A DNA stretch of 64,000 bases from DATAQC01 sp038238185 (lineage in GTDB: Bacteria; Actinomycetota; Acidimicrobiia; Acidimicrobiales; AC-14): NCBI GenBank assembly GCA_038238185.1, contig JBBRXY010000002.1:1-64000 (forward strand). The letters run 5' to 3'. Positions within the stretch are counted from its first letter, which is position 1. Every line of letters begins with the position of its first letter. Shown here one piece after another: positions 15,656 through 25,217 of this stretch. The translations under genes were made by a program, and so were the position numbers. The notes beneath the pieces were generated by a model. It was not told the origin of the DNA. It did not search any database and was given only the letters and a program-made list of their open reading frames with translations.

Positions 15656-16893
15656 CTCAACCGTTTCCGGTCGGGTTTAGGGGGGGCCGGGCCCCCCGAA
15701 AACCCACCAGGTGGGGTAATTCGGCCGACCACCGGCGCGATGCGGTCGGCGTACTTGGCGGCGAGAGGGCCGATCACCGCGGTGATGAGCACATAGGCAG
15801 CCGCCAGCGCGCCCAGTTCGGCGCCGTCGACGGTTGCCGCGGCCAGAGCGGCGATGACGATGGAAAACTCGCCTCGGGCGATCAGTACGGTGCCGGCACG
15901 CAGCCGACCGGGTACGTCTACGTCGAGGTTTCGCGACCCCACCCAGCCCGAGACGACCTTGCCGGCGATGCCGAGCACGGCCAACAGGGCGGCAGGCAAC
16001 AGGACTCCCGGGAGGTCGGCGGGGTCGACCGAGAACGAAAACGAGAGGAAGAACGTGGCTGCGAACAGGTCGCGCAACGGGCTCACGAGCGCCGATGCGC
16101 GTTTTTGGACCGCGCCAGACAGGGCCAGGCCCACGAGGAACGCACCGATGGCCGCGGACACCTCGACCTCCTCCGCCAACCCACCGACCAGAAGAGTGAG
16201 GCCGAAAACGGCCAGGAGCAGGGCCTCGTCCGACGCCGGTGAGAGGAGCCGGCTGAGATGATCGCCCCACCGCATGGTCACGGTCAGGATCACCGCCACC
16301 GCCGCCAGGGCGATCGCCACCGTCCTCGCCGTCTCCCCGGCGCCGCTATCGACGACCAAGGCCCCGGCGATCGGAAGAAAGACGGCCATGGCCAGGTCCT
16401 CGATAACCAACAGATTGAGGACCGCCGCCGTCTCCCGGTTGGCCAGGCGGTCGAGATCGGCGAGCACCTTGGACACGACGCCCGAGGAACTGACCCAGCA
16501 GACGCCGCCGAGGAGCACGGCCTCGGACGGCCCCCAACCGAGGGCCAGGCCGACCAGGAAGCCGGGCGTGAAGTTGACCACCGCATCCACGGTGCCCGGC
16601 ACCGCACCTGTGCGTAGGCCATGGCGCAACTTGTCTGGCCCGTACTCGAGACCGAGGGTGAGAAGGAGGAGCAGCACCCCGATGTCGCCGGCCAGCTGGA
16701 TGAAGCCGGCGCTCAGGTCGAGGGGTGCGACACCTCCCTCGCCCACCGCCAGTCCGGCCACCAGGTACAGGGGGATCGCGGTGATGCCGAATCGACCGGC
16801 TACCCGGGCGAGGACAGCCAGGACCAGGCCGACGGCGCCGAGCTCGATGAACACGGCGGCAGAATCGGCGCTCGCCGCGGCCATGACCGCCAT
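15652..16893 (-). CDS. CPA2-family cation:proton antiporter
   Basis: Membrane protein of 413 residues with about twelve hydrophobic segments, of the monovalent cation:proton antiporter-2 (KefB/NapA-like) family. Typical features are the first helices leading to PLYLVAGLAVG, VSSSGVVSKVL in the unwound region, and a helix with the acidic pair in LNLLVIEDLAMAVFLP. No C-terminal TrkA-N domain follows, so it is the membrane unit alone. I choose the ATG at 16893 (MAVMAAAS), because upstream sequence in frame is spacer and then antisense to gltB. It would export Na+ or K+ in exchange for H+. Confidence 0.85.
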   Translation of the reverse strand: MAVMAAASADSAAVFIELGAVGLVLAVLARVAGRFGITAIPLYLVAGLAVGEGGVAPLDLSAGFIQLAGDIGVLLLLLTLGLEYGPDKLRHGLRTGAVPGTVDAVVNFTPGFLVGLALGWGPSEAVLLGGVCWVSSSGVVSKVLADLDRLANRETAAVLNLLVIEDLAMAVFLPIAGALVVDSGAGETARTVAIALAAVAVILTVTMRWGDHLSRLLSPASDEALLLAVFGLTLLVGGLAEEVEVSAAIGAFLVGLALSGAVQKRASALVSPLRDLFAATFFLSFSFSVDPADLPGVLLPAALLAVLGIAGKVVSGWVGSRNLDVDVPGRLRAGTVLIARGEFSIVIAALAAATVDGAELGALAAAYVLITAVIGPLAAKYADRIAPVVGRITPPGGFSGGPAPPKPDRKRLS

Positions 16894-17058
16894 CACACTT
16901 CGCCCATCGTCGGCAGCGTATCGACAACGGGACGGCGGTCCGGCCGAGGTACGATGTCGGCTCGCAGTCCCGGGGTCGTGGCAGCGCCGCCCATTCAACG
17001 ATGAAGCCCCTGATTCGTTTTCCAACCCGGTCACTTCGTCGCGAGGACACCCCCTGCC

Positions 17059-20000
17059 ATGGCTTCCCGACCCGAGCTCGACTCCTGCGGTATCGGCTTC
17101 GTCGCCGACTCCCAGGGGCGGGCCTCCCGCCACATCGTCACCGCCGCCCTGGGCGGCCTGGCCTGCGTCAAGCACCGGGGGGCGCTGGCGGCCGACGCCC
17201 GCTCGTCCGACGGGTCGGGCCTGCTCGTGCCCATCCCTCCCGCCATCTTCGGTGACACCGACGACGGTTCGACACACGGGCTGGCCATGCTCTTCGTGCG
17301 CGGCCCCGACCCCCGCATGGCCATGGAGGAGGCGGCCGCCACCGAGGGCATCAGCGTGGTCGACTGGCGCACCCCACCCACCGATGACGACCGCCTGGGC
17401 GACCTGGCCCGCTCCACCCGCCCGCGCACCGTCCAGGCCGTCCTCGCTCCCCCGCCCGATGTGGACGGCGCCGCGGCCGAGCGAGCCGCCTACCGGCTCC
17501 GGCGCCGGGTGTCGGCCACCGCCGCCGGCACCTACGTGGTGTCGTGTTCGTTCCGTACCGTCGTCTATAAGGGCCTCATCGTGGCCGACGCCCTGGCCGG
17601 GTACTGGCTCGACCTGGCCGACGAGCGCTTCGCCGCTCCGTTCGCCATGTTCCACCAGCGCTTCTCCACCAACACCCTGCCCACGTGGGAACGGGCCCAG
17701 CCCTTCCGCATGCTGTGCCACAACGGTGAGATCAACGCCCTGGCCGGCAACGCCAACCGCATGCGGGCCCGGACCATCCTCGGGACCGAGTCCGCCGGCC
17801 TGGGGCCCGAAGACCTCTTCCGGCCCGTGCTCGACCCCGCCGACTCCGACTCCGGTCAGCTCGACTCGGTCGTCGAGCTGCTCACCTGGGGCGGGCGCGA
17901 CGTGCGCCACTCCGTGGCCATGACCATCCCCGAGGCCTGGGAGGGCGAGCGCGACCTCGATCCCGCCGTCCGGGGCTTCTACCGCTACCACGCCTCCCTC
18001 ATGGAGCCGTGGGACGGCCCCGCCGGGGTGATCTTCACCGACGGCCTCACCGTCGGTGCGTCCCTCGACCGCAACGGTCTGCGTCCCCTCCGCTACGCCA
18101 TCTGCGACGACGGCATGGTGTCGTGCTGCTCGGAGGCAGGAGCCATCGACCTCGGCAACCGGGAGCCCGGCACCGTCACCAGAGGACGGCTGGGCCCCGG
18201 CCAGATGTTGTTCGTCGACCCAGAACACGGCGTCATCGACGACGCGGGGTGCAAGCAGCGCCTGGCCGCCGCCGCGCCCTACGCCAAGTGGGCCGCCGAC
18301 GGCTTGCGCGACGTCAGCCGGGGCCGCCCCATCGAGCAGACACCGGATCCCGACCTGCTCGAGCGGCGCCAGGCCATGTTCGGCTACAGCCGCGAGGAGC
18401 TGGCCATGGTGTTGCGCTACATGGCGGCCGAAGCCAAAGAACCCACCTACTCGATGGGTGACGACTCCCCGCTCCCCCACCTCGCCGGTCGTCCCCGGCC
18501 CGTGCACCACTACCTCAAGCAGCGCTTCGCCCAGGTCACCAACCCGCCCATCGACCATCTGCGCGAGCGCCTGGTGATGAGCCTGCGCACCCTCATCGGG
18601 CCCCGCCATCCCATCCTGGGCGAGGACGCTCGTGCCACCGAGCTTCTGGTGCTGAAGTCGTTCTTCGTCTACCCGTCGCTGCTGGTCGACCTGCTCAGCG
18701 GCGTCACCTGCGACTTCGGTTGCGCCCACCTCAACGCTACCTTTCCCGTCGCCGAGGGCCCCGGAGGCCTGCGGGCGGCCGTGGAGCGCATCTGCGACAA
18801 GGCCGAGGAGCTGGCCCGGGAGGGCACGTGCATCCTCGTGGTCGACGACGGCAACGTGTCGGAGGAGCGCGCCCCGGTTCCCGCCCTCCTCGCCACGGGT
18901 GCCGTTCATCACCGTCTCGTCGCTCGGGGCCTCCGCTCGAACACCAGCCTGGTCGCCAGCGCCGACGACGCCCGCGACGTCCACTACATCGCGTGCCTCC
19001 TGGGCTACGGCGCCGACGCCATCTGCCCGGGCCTGGCCCTGGAGACGGTGGCCCACGAGGCCGACCGCAACGACGACTCCGAGCTGTCGGGCCCCGAGGC
19101 CCAGAACCGCCTCCAGGCGGCGATGGAGGACGGCGTGTTGAAGGTCATGTCCAAGATGGGCATCTGCACCGTCGACTCCTACCGCGGCGCCCAGATCTTC
19201 GAGGTGCTGGGCCTGGGTCACGAGGTCGTCGACGTGTGCTTCGCCGGCACTCCGTCGGTCGTCGGCGGCATCGGCTGGGACGAGCTCGGTGCCGACGTAC
19301 TGGTGCGCCACGGCACCGGGCGCCTGGGCGACGGCGGCTTCTACCGGGCGCTGAAGAAGTCGGGCGCGGAGTACCACACCCACAACGACGACGTCACCAA
19401 GGCCCTCAACGAGATGAAGGCCGCCCACCTCCTCCAGGCCGCGGTGAAGACCGGCAGCGACGAGACCTACGGTCGCTTTGCCGAACTGGTCAACGCCCGT
19501 CCGGCTACCGAGCTTCACGACCTGCTCGATTTGGTCCCCGCCGGACCTGCGGTGCCCCTCGACGAGGTCGAATCGGCCCGCGAGATCACCCGCCGATTCT
19601 CCACCGGGGCGATGTCGCACGGCTCCCTGTCGCGCGAGGCCCACGAGACCCTGGCCGAAGCCATGAACCTCATCGGCGGCAAGTCGAACTGCGGTGAGGG
19701 CGGCGAGGGTCGGGCCCGCTTCCTCACCCGGGGCCAGGCCACAGGCGACAAGAACAGCCGCATCAAGCAGATCGCCTCGGGGCGCTTCGGCGTCACTCCC
19801 GAGTACTGCGCCTTCGCCGACGAGCTGAACATCAAGATCGCCCAGGGCTCCAAGCCCGGCGAGGGGGGCCAGATCCCCGGGGCCAAGGTGTCCGAGGAGA
19901 TCGCCGCCCTCCGCCATACCCAGGCCGGCATCGGCCTGATCTCGCCGCCGCCCCACCATGACATCTACTCCATCGAAGACCTGGCCCAGCTCATCTTCGA

Positions 20001-21492
20001 CCTCAAGCAGGTCAACCGCCTGGCCGCCGTCTCGGTCAAGCTCGTGGCCGAGGACGGCGTGGGCACCATCGCCGCCGGCGTGGCCAAGGCCCTGGCCGAG
20101 GTCGTCCACATCAGTGGATGCAACGGCGGCACCGGCGCCTCGCCGCTCATGTCGATCAAGCACGCCGGACTGCCCTGGGAGCTGGGCCTGGCCGACACCC
20201 AGGCCGCCCTCATCGACAACGGCCTGCGCGACCGCATCCGGGTACGCATCGACGGGGGCCTGCTCACCGGCCACGACGTGCTCATGGGCGCCCTCCTCGG
20301 CGCCGACGAGTTCTCCTTCGGCACCGCGGCGATGATCGCCGAAGGCTGCATCATGGCCCGGGCCTGCCACAAGGACACCTGCCCCACCGGAATCGCCACC
20401 CAGCGTCCGCACCTGCGGGCCAAGTTCGCGGGCACCGCCGAGGGGGTCGCCGCCTATCTGCTGTTCGTGGCCGAGGAGGTCCGCCGGGGACTGGCCGGCC
20501 TCGGCCTGCGAACCCTCGATGAGGCGATCGGGCGCGTCGAGTGCCTCCGTCAGAGCGCCTCGGCCGAGGGGCGGGCCGCGTCGATGGACCTGAGCCCCCT
20601 CATCACACCGCCCGAAGATCCCGACGCCCCCCGACGGTTCGTGCGCCCAGTCGACATCCAGCGACCGCGCTCCACGCTGGGCGACCGCTTGGTCGACGAT
20701 GCCCTGCTGGGCGTCTGGGAGGGCGACGACGTGGAGCTGCGCTATCCCATCACCAACGCCGACCGCACTGTGGGGGCGGCCCTGGGCGGGGCCATCGCCC
20801 TCGAGTACGGACAGGCGCCGCCCATGGGCACGGCCATGATCCGCTTCGACGGGTCCGCCGGCCAGAGCTTCGGGGCGTTCCTCACCCACGGCATCGAGTT
20901 CGAACTGGTGGGTGAGGCCAACGACTACGTGGGCAAGGCCATGGGTGGCGGTCGCATCGTGATGCGACCACCGGCCAACACGAAGATGGCGTTCGGCCAC
21001 GCAGGCGGCGACGGACCGGTCCTGGCCGGCAACACCTGTCTCTACGGGGCGACCGCCGGCGAGCTCTACTGCGCCGGTTCGGCTGGTGAGCGCTTCGCCG
21101 TGCGCAACTCCGGTGCCACCGCCATCGTGGAGGGTGTCGGCGACCACGCCTGTGAGTACATGACCGGGGGGACCGTGGTGATCCTCGGCCCCGTCGGCTA
21201 CAACCTCGGCGCCGGCATGACGGGTGGCCAGGCGTTCGTGTGGGACCCCGATGGCCTGCTCGCCACGCGCCTCAACCAGGCCCTGGTCGAGTCGGCCCGC
21301 CCCGACGCCGAGCTCGTCGAAGAGCTGCGCTGGCTGATCGAGCGCCACCACGAGCTCACCGGCTCGCCCCGGGCCGCCGCCCTACTGGCCGACTGGGCCG
21401 AGACCGAGGCCCATGTCTGGCTCGTCGCCCCCGTCGACCGAGTGCGACGCATGGAGGCCCAGCGGGCCGGCCAGGTCGAAGCCAGCGCCTGA
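17059..21492 (+). CDS. gltB: Glutamate synthase, large subunit
   Basis: Large subunit of glutamate synthase (1477 residues): glutamine plus 2-oxoglutarate gives two glutamates. The N-terminal nucleophile is Cys10 (DSCGIGFVAD), exposed after removal of a short propeptide. The amidotransferase domain is followed by the central domain, the FMN barrel with the 3Fe-4S ligands Cys1097, Cys1103 and Cys1108 (C-x5-C-x4-C), and the right-handed GXGXG helix domain (from about 1240). The length matches the bacterial NADPH type. The usual partner gltD is not adjacent; the next gene is convergent, so the small subunit must be encoded elsewhere. The start fits the known distance to the catalytic Cys. Confidence 0.97.
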   Translation: MASRPELDSCGIGFVADSQGRASRHIVTAALGGLACVKHRGALAADARSSDGSGLLVPIPPAIFGDTDDGSTHGLAMLFVRGPDPRMAMEEAAATEGISVVDWRTPPTDDDRLGDLARSTRPRTVQAVLAPPPDVDGAAAERAAYRLRRRVSATAAGTYVVSCSFRTVVYKGLIVADALAGYWLDLADERFAAPFAMFHQRFSTNTLPTWERAQPFRMLCHNGEINALAGNANRMRARTILGTESAGLGPEDLFRPVLDPADSDSGQLDSVVELLTWGGRDVRHSVAMTIPEAWEGERDLDPAVRGFYRYHASLMEPWDGPAGVIFTDGLTVGASLDRNGLRPLRYAICDDGMVSCCSEAGAIDLGNREPGTVTRGRLGPGQMLFVDPEHGVIDDAGCKQRLAAAAPYAKWAADGLRDVSRGRPIEQTPDPDLLERRQAMFGYSREELAMVLRYMAAEAKEPTYSMGDDSPLPHLAGRPRPVHHYLKQRFAQVTNPPIDHLRERLVMSLRTLIGPRHPILGEDARATELLVLKSFFVYPSLLVDLLSGVTCDFGCAHLNATFPVAEGPGGLRAAVERICDKAEELAREGTCILVVDDGNVSEERAPVPALLATGAVHHRLVARGLRSNTSLVASADDARDVHYIACLLGYGADAICPGLALETVAHEADRNDDSELSGPEAQNRLQAAMEDGVLKVMSKMGICTVDSYRGAQIFEVLGLGHEVVDVCFAGTPSVVGGIGWDELGADVLVRHGTGRLGDGGFYRALKKSGAEYHTHNDDVTKALNEMKAAHLLQAAVKTGSDETYGRFAELVNARPATELHDLLDLVPAGPAVPLDEVESAREITRRFSTGAMSHGSLSREAHETLAEAMNLIGGKSNCGEGGEGRARFLTRGQATGDKNSRIKQIASGRFGVTPEYCAFADELNIKIAQGSKPGEGGQIPGAKVSEEIAALRHTQAGIGLISPPPHHDIYSIEDLAQLIFDLKQVNRLAAVSVKLVAEDGVGTIAAGVAKALAEVVHISGCNGGTGASPLMSIKHAGLPWELGLADTQAALIDNGLRDRIRVRIDGGLLTGHDVLMGALLGADEFSFGTAAMIAEGCIMARACHKDTCPTGIATQRPHLRAKFAGTAEGVAAYLLFVAEEVRRGLAGLGLRTLDEAIGRVECLRQSASAEGRAASMDLSPLITPPEDPDAPRRFVRPVDIQRPRSTLGDRLVDDALLGVWEGDDVELRYPITNADRTVGAALGGAIALEYGQAPPMGTAMIRFDGSAGQSFGAFLTHGIEFELVGEANDYVGKAMGGGRIVMRPPANTKMAFGHAGGDGPVLAGNTCLYGATAGELYCAGSAGERFAVRNSGATAIVEGVGDHACEYMTGGTVVILGPVGYNLGAGMTGGQAFVWDPDGLLATRLNQALVESARPDAELVEELRWLIERHHELTGSPRAAALLADWAETEAHVWLVAPVDRVRRMEAQRAGQVEASA

Positions 21493-21551
21493 CCGGAGCG
21501 CCAGTCGGGCCACCCCAACCCCAATCGGTTCCGTCAGAACAGGACAGCTCG

Positions 21552-21568
21552 GCCTTCACGATGAAGGC
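21552..21568 (+). terminator. Possible terminator hairpin after gltB
   Basis: GCCTTCA-cga-TGAAGGC folds into a 7-bp stem with a 3-base loop between two convergent genes. No T-run follows, so the call rests on position and pairing only. Confidence 0.4.
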
Positions 21569-21615
21569 GAGAACGGGATCCTTCCTCCTGGACACGACTG
21601 ACCGACGAGCGAACG

Positions 21616-22776
21616 TCAGCGCTTCGTGCCCTTGACCGAGCCGGTGAGCTTGCCGGTCTTGGCCGAGACCGTACAGAGCAGCCGTCGGCTGTTGGCCTCC
21701 CAGGTGGCCTTGACCGGCACGAAGAATGTCACCCCGAGCTGCGACTCGTCGAAAGGCACGCCCACGTAGGACTGGAACTGGGGCGGACAGGCCACGTTGG
21801 CAACGCGGTCCATGAGGTCCCGCCCCGGGTACTTGGCCCCCTTCGGGGCAGGGTCGTCGACCAGGGCGAAGACCTCGAGGTCGTGGGGCTTGGCGCAGTC
21901 GACCCGTTGGGCCGTCTCGAACGCCTCCCCCGGCTTCTCCAGGCAGTCACCCGGCACGAGCGAGCTGTACTTCACGCCACCCGAGTCATCGTTCAAGGCG
22001 ACGGCGGCCGCGATACCCATTCCAGCCACGAGCGCGACCGCACCGATCACAAGGGCAACGGCCGCCAGCCGGAGGTCGGCCCGCCTGGCCCGGATGGCAA
22101 CGATAACCGCGAGCACGGCCAGGAGGATGATCGGCGCCAGGACCAGGGTGAACACCGAGATCCAGCACGTGGCGAGCGCCAACAAGGAAAGGAGGAGCGC
22201 CCCCTTGGCGACCCGACCTTTGGAACCTCGGTCCGGAGGAGACTGAGGGGACGCGGGGGCCGCCGGCGTGGTGGCGTCGTCGGGCGCCGGCGACGCCCCT
22301 TCCTCGATGGGCGGGGCATCTGGCGGGGCGACGATTTCGATGACGTCCGTCGACACTCCTGCCACCAGGTCGGACGATCTGGCGCGCGTCGAAGCCCGCG
22401 AGGCGCGGGACTTCTTCGCAGCCGCGTCGGCTCTGCCGGCGGTCGCCGATCTCGCCTTGACCGCCTTCTTCGCTGTCGCGGACTTCTTGGTCGCCGTCGC
22501 CTTCTTGGTCGCCGTCGCCTTCTTGGTCGCGGCGATCTTCTTGGTCGACACTGTCTTCTTGGTCGCGGCCACCCGTTTCGTTGCCGCCGCCTTCTTGGGT
22601 GCCGCCCTCTTGGTCGCGGTGACCTTCTTGGTCGGTGCCGCCTTCGTGGATGCCCCGGTCTTCTTGGTCGGCGTTGCTTTCTTGGTCGCCGCTTTGCGGG
22701 CGCGAGCGGCCGGCGCCGGAGGCGTCAGCGACTTCCTGGGCTTGCGCGGCGAATCCGCGCCCTGTTGATCCGCCAC
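21616..22776 (-). CDS. Lys/Ala-rich membrane protein with septum-formation domain
   Basis: Protein of about 386 residues in three parts. Residues about 20-125 are a histone-H1-like tract of repeated KK/AT units (ATKKAT, TKKTV and similar), very basic and probably disordered. After an acidic Pro-rich linker come two hydrophobic helices (about 200-240 and 245-270), as in DUF4190-type proteins. The C-terminal part (PGDCLEKPG, CAKPHDLEVFAL, then Cys in ACPPQF) is a septum-formation-like extracytoplasmic domain with paired Cys. The basic tract should face the cytoplasm and could bind DNA or RNA at the membrane; this is inference. I place the start at the GTG at 22776-22774; a TTG at 22812 is possible. 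Confidence 0.7.
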   Translation of the reverse strand: MADQQGADSPRKPRKSLTPPAPAARARKAATKKATPTKKTGASTKAAPTKKVTATKRAAPKKAAATKRVAATKKTVSTKKIAATKKATATKKATATKKSATAKKAVKARSATAGRADAAAKKSRASRASTRARSSDLVAGVSTDVIEIVAPPDAPPIEEGASPAPDDATTPAAPASPQSPPDRGSKGRVAKGALLLSLLALATCWISVFTLVLAPIILLAVLAVIVAIRARRADLRLAAVALVIGAVALVAGMGIAAAVALNDDSGGVKYSSLVPGDCLEKPGEAFETAQRVDCAKPHDLEVFALVDDPAPKGAKYPGRDLMDRVANVACPPQFQSYVGVPFDESQLGVTFFVPVKATWEANSRRLLCTVSAKTGKLTGSVKGTKR

Positions 22777-22897
22777 GTCCCCATCATGGTGCAGGAACGG
22801 AGGGGTGACCAACCGGCACGGAAACGCGCTTTCTGGCGGGGTGGTTCACGCCGTCGGCGTAGGCTGAGCCAACTCGTCGACCCCTTAGGAGCCCGCG

Positions 22898-25171
22898 ATC
22901 TCCGCCTCCGCTGATCCCGACGCCACCATCCCCGAAGACCTCTACGGCCAGCTGGCCGACCGGGTGGCGAGTGGGCGCCGGCGTCTCGGACGGCCGCTCA
23001 CCCTGGCCGAGAAGGTGCTGTTCAACCACCTGCGGGACCCCGAGGCCCAAGAGCTCGAACGGGGCCACTCCTACGCCGAGTTCGTCCCCGACCGGGTGGC
23101 CATGCAGGATGCCACTGCCCAGATGGCCCTGCTCCAGTTCATGACCGCCGACCTCCCGCGCGTCCAGCGGCCCACCACCATCCACTGTGACCACCTCATC
23201 CTGGCCAAGGCGGGCGCAGCCGCCGACCTGACCGCCGCCAACGACGTCAACGCCGAGGTCTACGACTTCCTGCGTACTGCCGCGGCCCGCTACGGCATCG
23301 GCTTCTGGGAGCCGGGGTCGGGCATCATCCACCAGGTCGTCCTCGAGCACTACGCCTTTCCGGGAGGGATGCTGATCGGCACCGACAGCCACACGCCCAA
23401 CGCCGGCGGCCTGGGAATGGTGGCCATCGGGGTGGGTGGCGCCGAGGCTGTCGACGTCATGACCGGGGGACCCTTCGGGATCCGGTGGCCCCGCCTCATC
23501 GGGGTCCGCCTGGAGGGATCCCTGTCGGGTTGGGCATCGCCCAAGGACGTCATCCTGAAGGTGGCCCAGCTGCTCACCGTCAAGGGCGGCACCGGAGCGA
23601 TCGTCGAGTACTTCGGACCGGGCACGGCCATGCTCAGCGCCACCGGCAAGGCCACCATCTGCAACATGGGTGCCGAGCTGGGAGCGACCACCTCGGTGTT
23701 TCCCTTCGACGACAAGGCAGCCGCCTACCTGAAGGCCACGGGTCGCGAGGCCCTCGCCGATGCCGCACGGGCCGTGGCCGCCGACCTTGGAGCCGACGAC
23801 GAGGTCGATGCCGATCCGGCCCGCTACTTCGACCAGGTCATCCACGTCGACCTGAGCTCGCTCGAGCCCTACGTCGTCGGGCCCCACACACCCGACCTGG
23901 CCCGGCCGGTGTCCGAGATGGGGTCCGAGGCCACGGCCAAGGGTTGGCCCCTCCGGCTGTCCCAGGCGTGCGTGGGTTCGTGCACCAACTCGTCCTACGA
24001 GGACATCGGCCGGGCCGCCAGCGTGGCGCGCCAAGCGACCGCCCGGGGCCTGCGCCTCCGCACGCCGCTACTCGTGACCCCCGGCTCGGAGCAGGTCCGG
24101 GCCACCATCGAGCGGGACGGCATGCTGGCCGACCTCGAGGCCGTGGGTGCCACCGTCCTGGCCAATGCCTGCGGGCCCTGCATCGGCCAGTGGGCCCGCT
24201 CCGACGTCGCCGACGGCGAAGCCAACTCGATCATCACCTCGTTCAACCGCAACTTCCCCAAGCGCAACGACGGCAACGCCCAGACCCTCGCCTTCATCGC
24301 CTCACCGGAGACCACGGTGGCGTACGCCCTGGCCGGAACGCTCGACTTCAACCCGGTCACCGACGCCATCGACGGCGTCCATCTCAGTGAGCCAGTCGGC
24401 GACGAGCTCCCGACGAACGGCTTTGCCGACTCGGTAAGCGGCTACCTCGCTCCCGCACCCGCCGGGGCCGAAGGGCAGGCGGAGGTCGTCATCCGGCCCG
24501 ACAGCGCCCGTCTCCAGCGACTGGAACCGTTCGCAGCATGGGACGGCAATGACTTCACCCGCCATCCGATCCTGCTCAAGGCCCGGGGCAAGTGCACCAC
24601 CGACCACATCTCCGCGGCCGGGTCGTGGCTGCGCTTCCGCGGCCATCTCGCCAACATCACCCGCAACCTGTGGCTCGGGGCCATGAACGACTTCACGGGC
24701 GAGACCGGCACCACGCGCTGCCCCGTCCACGGAGTCGTGGAGCCGATCCCCGATGCCGCCTTCCACTGCCGGGAAGCGGGCGTCGACTGGGTCGCCATCG
24801 GCGACGAGAACTACGGCGAGGGATCGTCACGCGAACACGCGGCGATGCAACCGCGCTTCGTCGGCGCCCGGGCGGTGATCGTGCGCTCGTTCGCCCGCAT
24901 TCACGAGACGAACCTCAAGAAGCAGGGCGTGCTCCCCCTGGTCTTCGCCGACCCCGCCACCTACGACGAGGTCGTCGAGGGCGATCGCGTGTCCGTGCTC
25001 GACCTCGCCCATTTGGCGCCCGACCTCCCGGTGCGATGCCTCCTCCACCACGCCGACGGCACCACGGTGGAGTTCGCCTGCACCCACAGCTTGTCTCCCG
25101 AACACATCGAGTGGTTCAAGGCGGGCAGCGCGCTCAACCTCATCCGCCAGCGGTTCCACGGGTCGACCTGA
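22898..25171 (+). CDS. acn: Aconitate hydratase
   Basis: TCA-cycle aconitase that isomerises citrate to isocitrate through cis-aconitate; 757 residues from the start chosen. The 4Fe-4S ligands are in GSCTNSS and in NACGPCIG, and the swivel domain ends with GEGSSREHAAM. Family homology already covers EDLYGQLADRVASG, upstream of the first standard start (GTG, 22964). The frame is open back to a stop at 22886, and an AGGAG (22887-22891) lies six bases before an ATC at 22898. I therefore propose an ATC start. The other options are the GTG with a shortened N terminus, or a base error at a true ATG. It is divergent from the Lys/Ala-rich membrane gene. Confidence 0.9.
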   Translation: MSASADPDATIPEDLYGQLADRVASGRRRLGRPLTLAEKVLFNHLRDPEAQELERGHSYAEFVPDRVAMQDATAQMALLQFMTADLPRVQRPTTIHCDHLILAKAGAAADLTAANDVNAEVYDFLRTAAARYGIGFWEPGSGIIHQVVLEHYAFPGGMLIGTDSHTPNAGGLGMVAIGVGGAEAVDVMTGGPFGIRWPRLIGVRLEGSLSGWASPKDVILKVAQLLTVKGGTGAIVEYFGPGTAMLSATGKATICNMGAELGATTSVFPFDDKAAAYLKATGREALADAARAVAADLGADDEVDADPARYFDQVIHVDLSSLEPYVVGPHTPDLARPVSEMGSEATAKGWPLRLSQACVGSCTNSSYEDIGRAASVARQATARGLRLRTPLLVTPGSEQVRATIERDGMLADLEAVGATVLANACGPCIGQWARSDVADGEANSIITSFNRNFPKRNDGNAQTLAFIASPETTVAYALAGTLDFNPVTDAIDGVHLSEPVGDELPTNGFADSVSGYLAPAPAGAEGQAEVVIRPDSARLQRLEPFAAWDGNDFTRHPILLKARGKCTTDHISAAGSWLRFRGHLANITRNLWLGAMNDFTGETGTTRCPVHGVVEPIPDAAFHCREAGVDWVAIGDENYGEGSSREHAAMQPRFVGARAVIVRSFARIHETNLKKQGVLPLVFADPATYDEVVEGDRVSVLDLAHLAPDLPVRCLLHHADGTTVEFACTHSLSPEHIEWFKAGSALNLIRQRFHGST

Positions 25172-25217
25172 CCGGCGCCGACTGTCGAACCGTCCTCGGG
25201 TGGCCCAAGATGGTGCT

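Noticed and set aside
16894..21351. Very long minus-strand frame running from the antiporter across gltB
   Set aside because: Only the last 413 residues (the antiporter) look like protein; the rest is antisense to gltB, with low-complexity Gly/Val/His composition.
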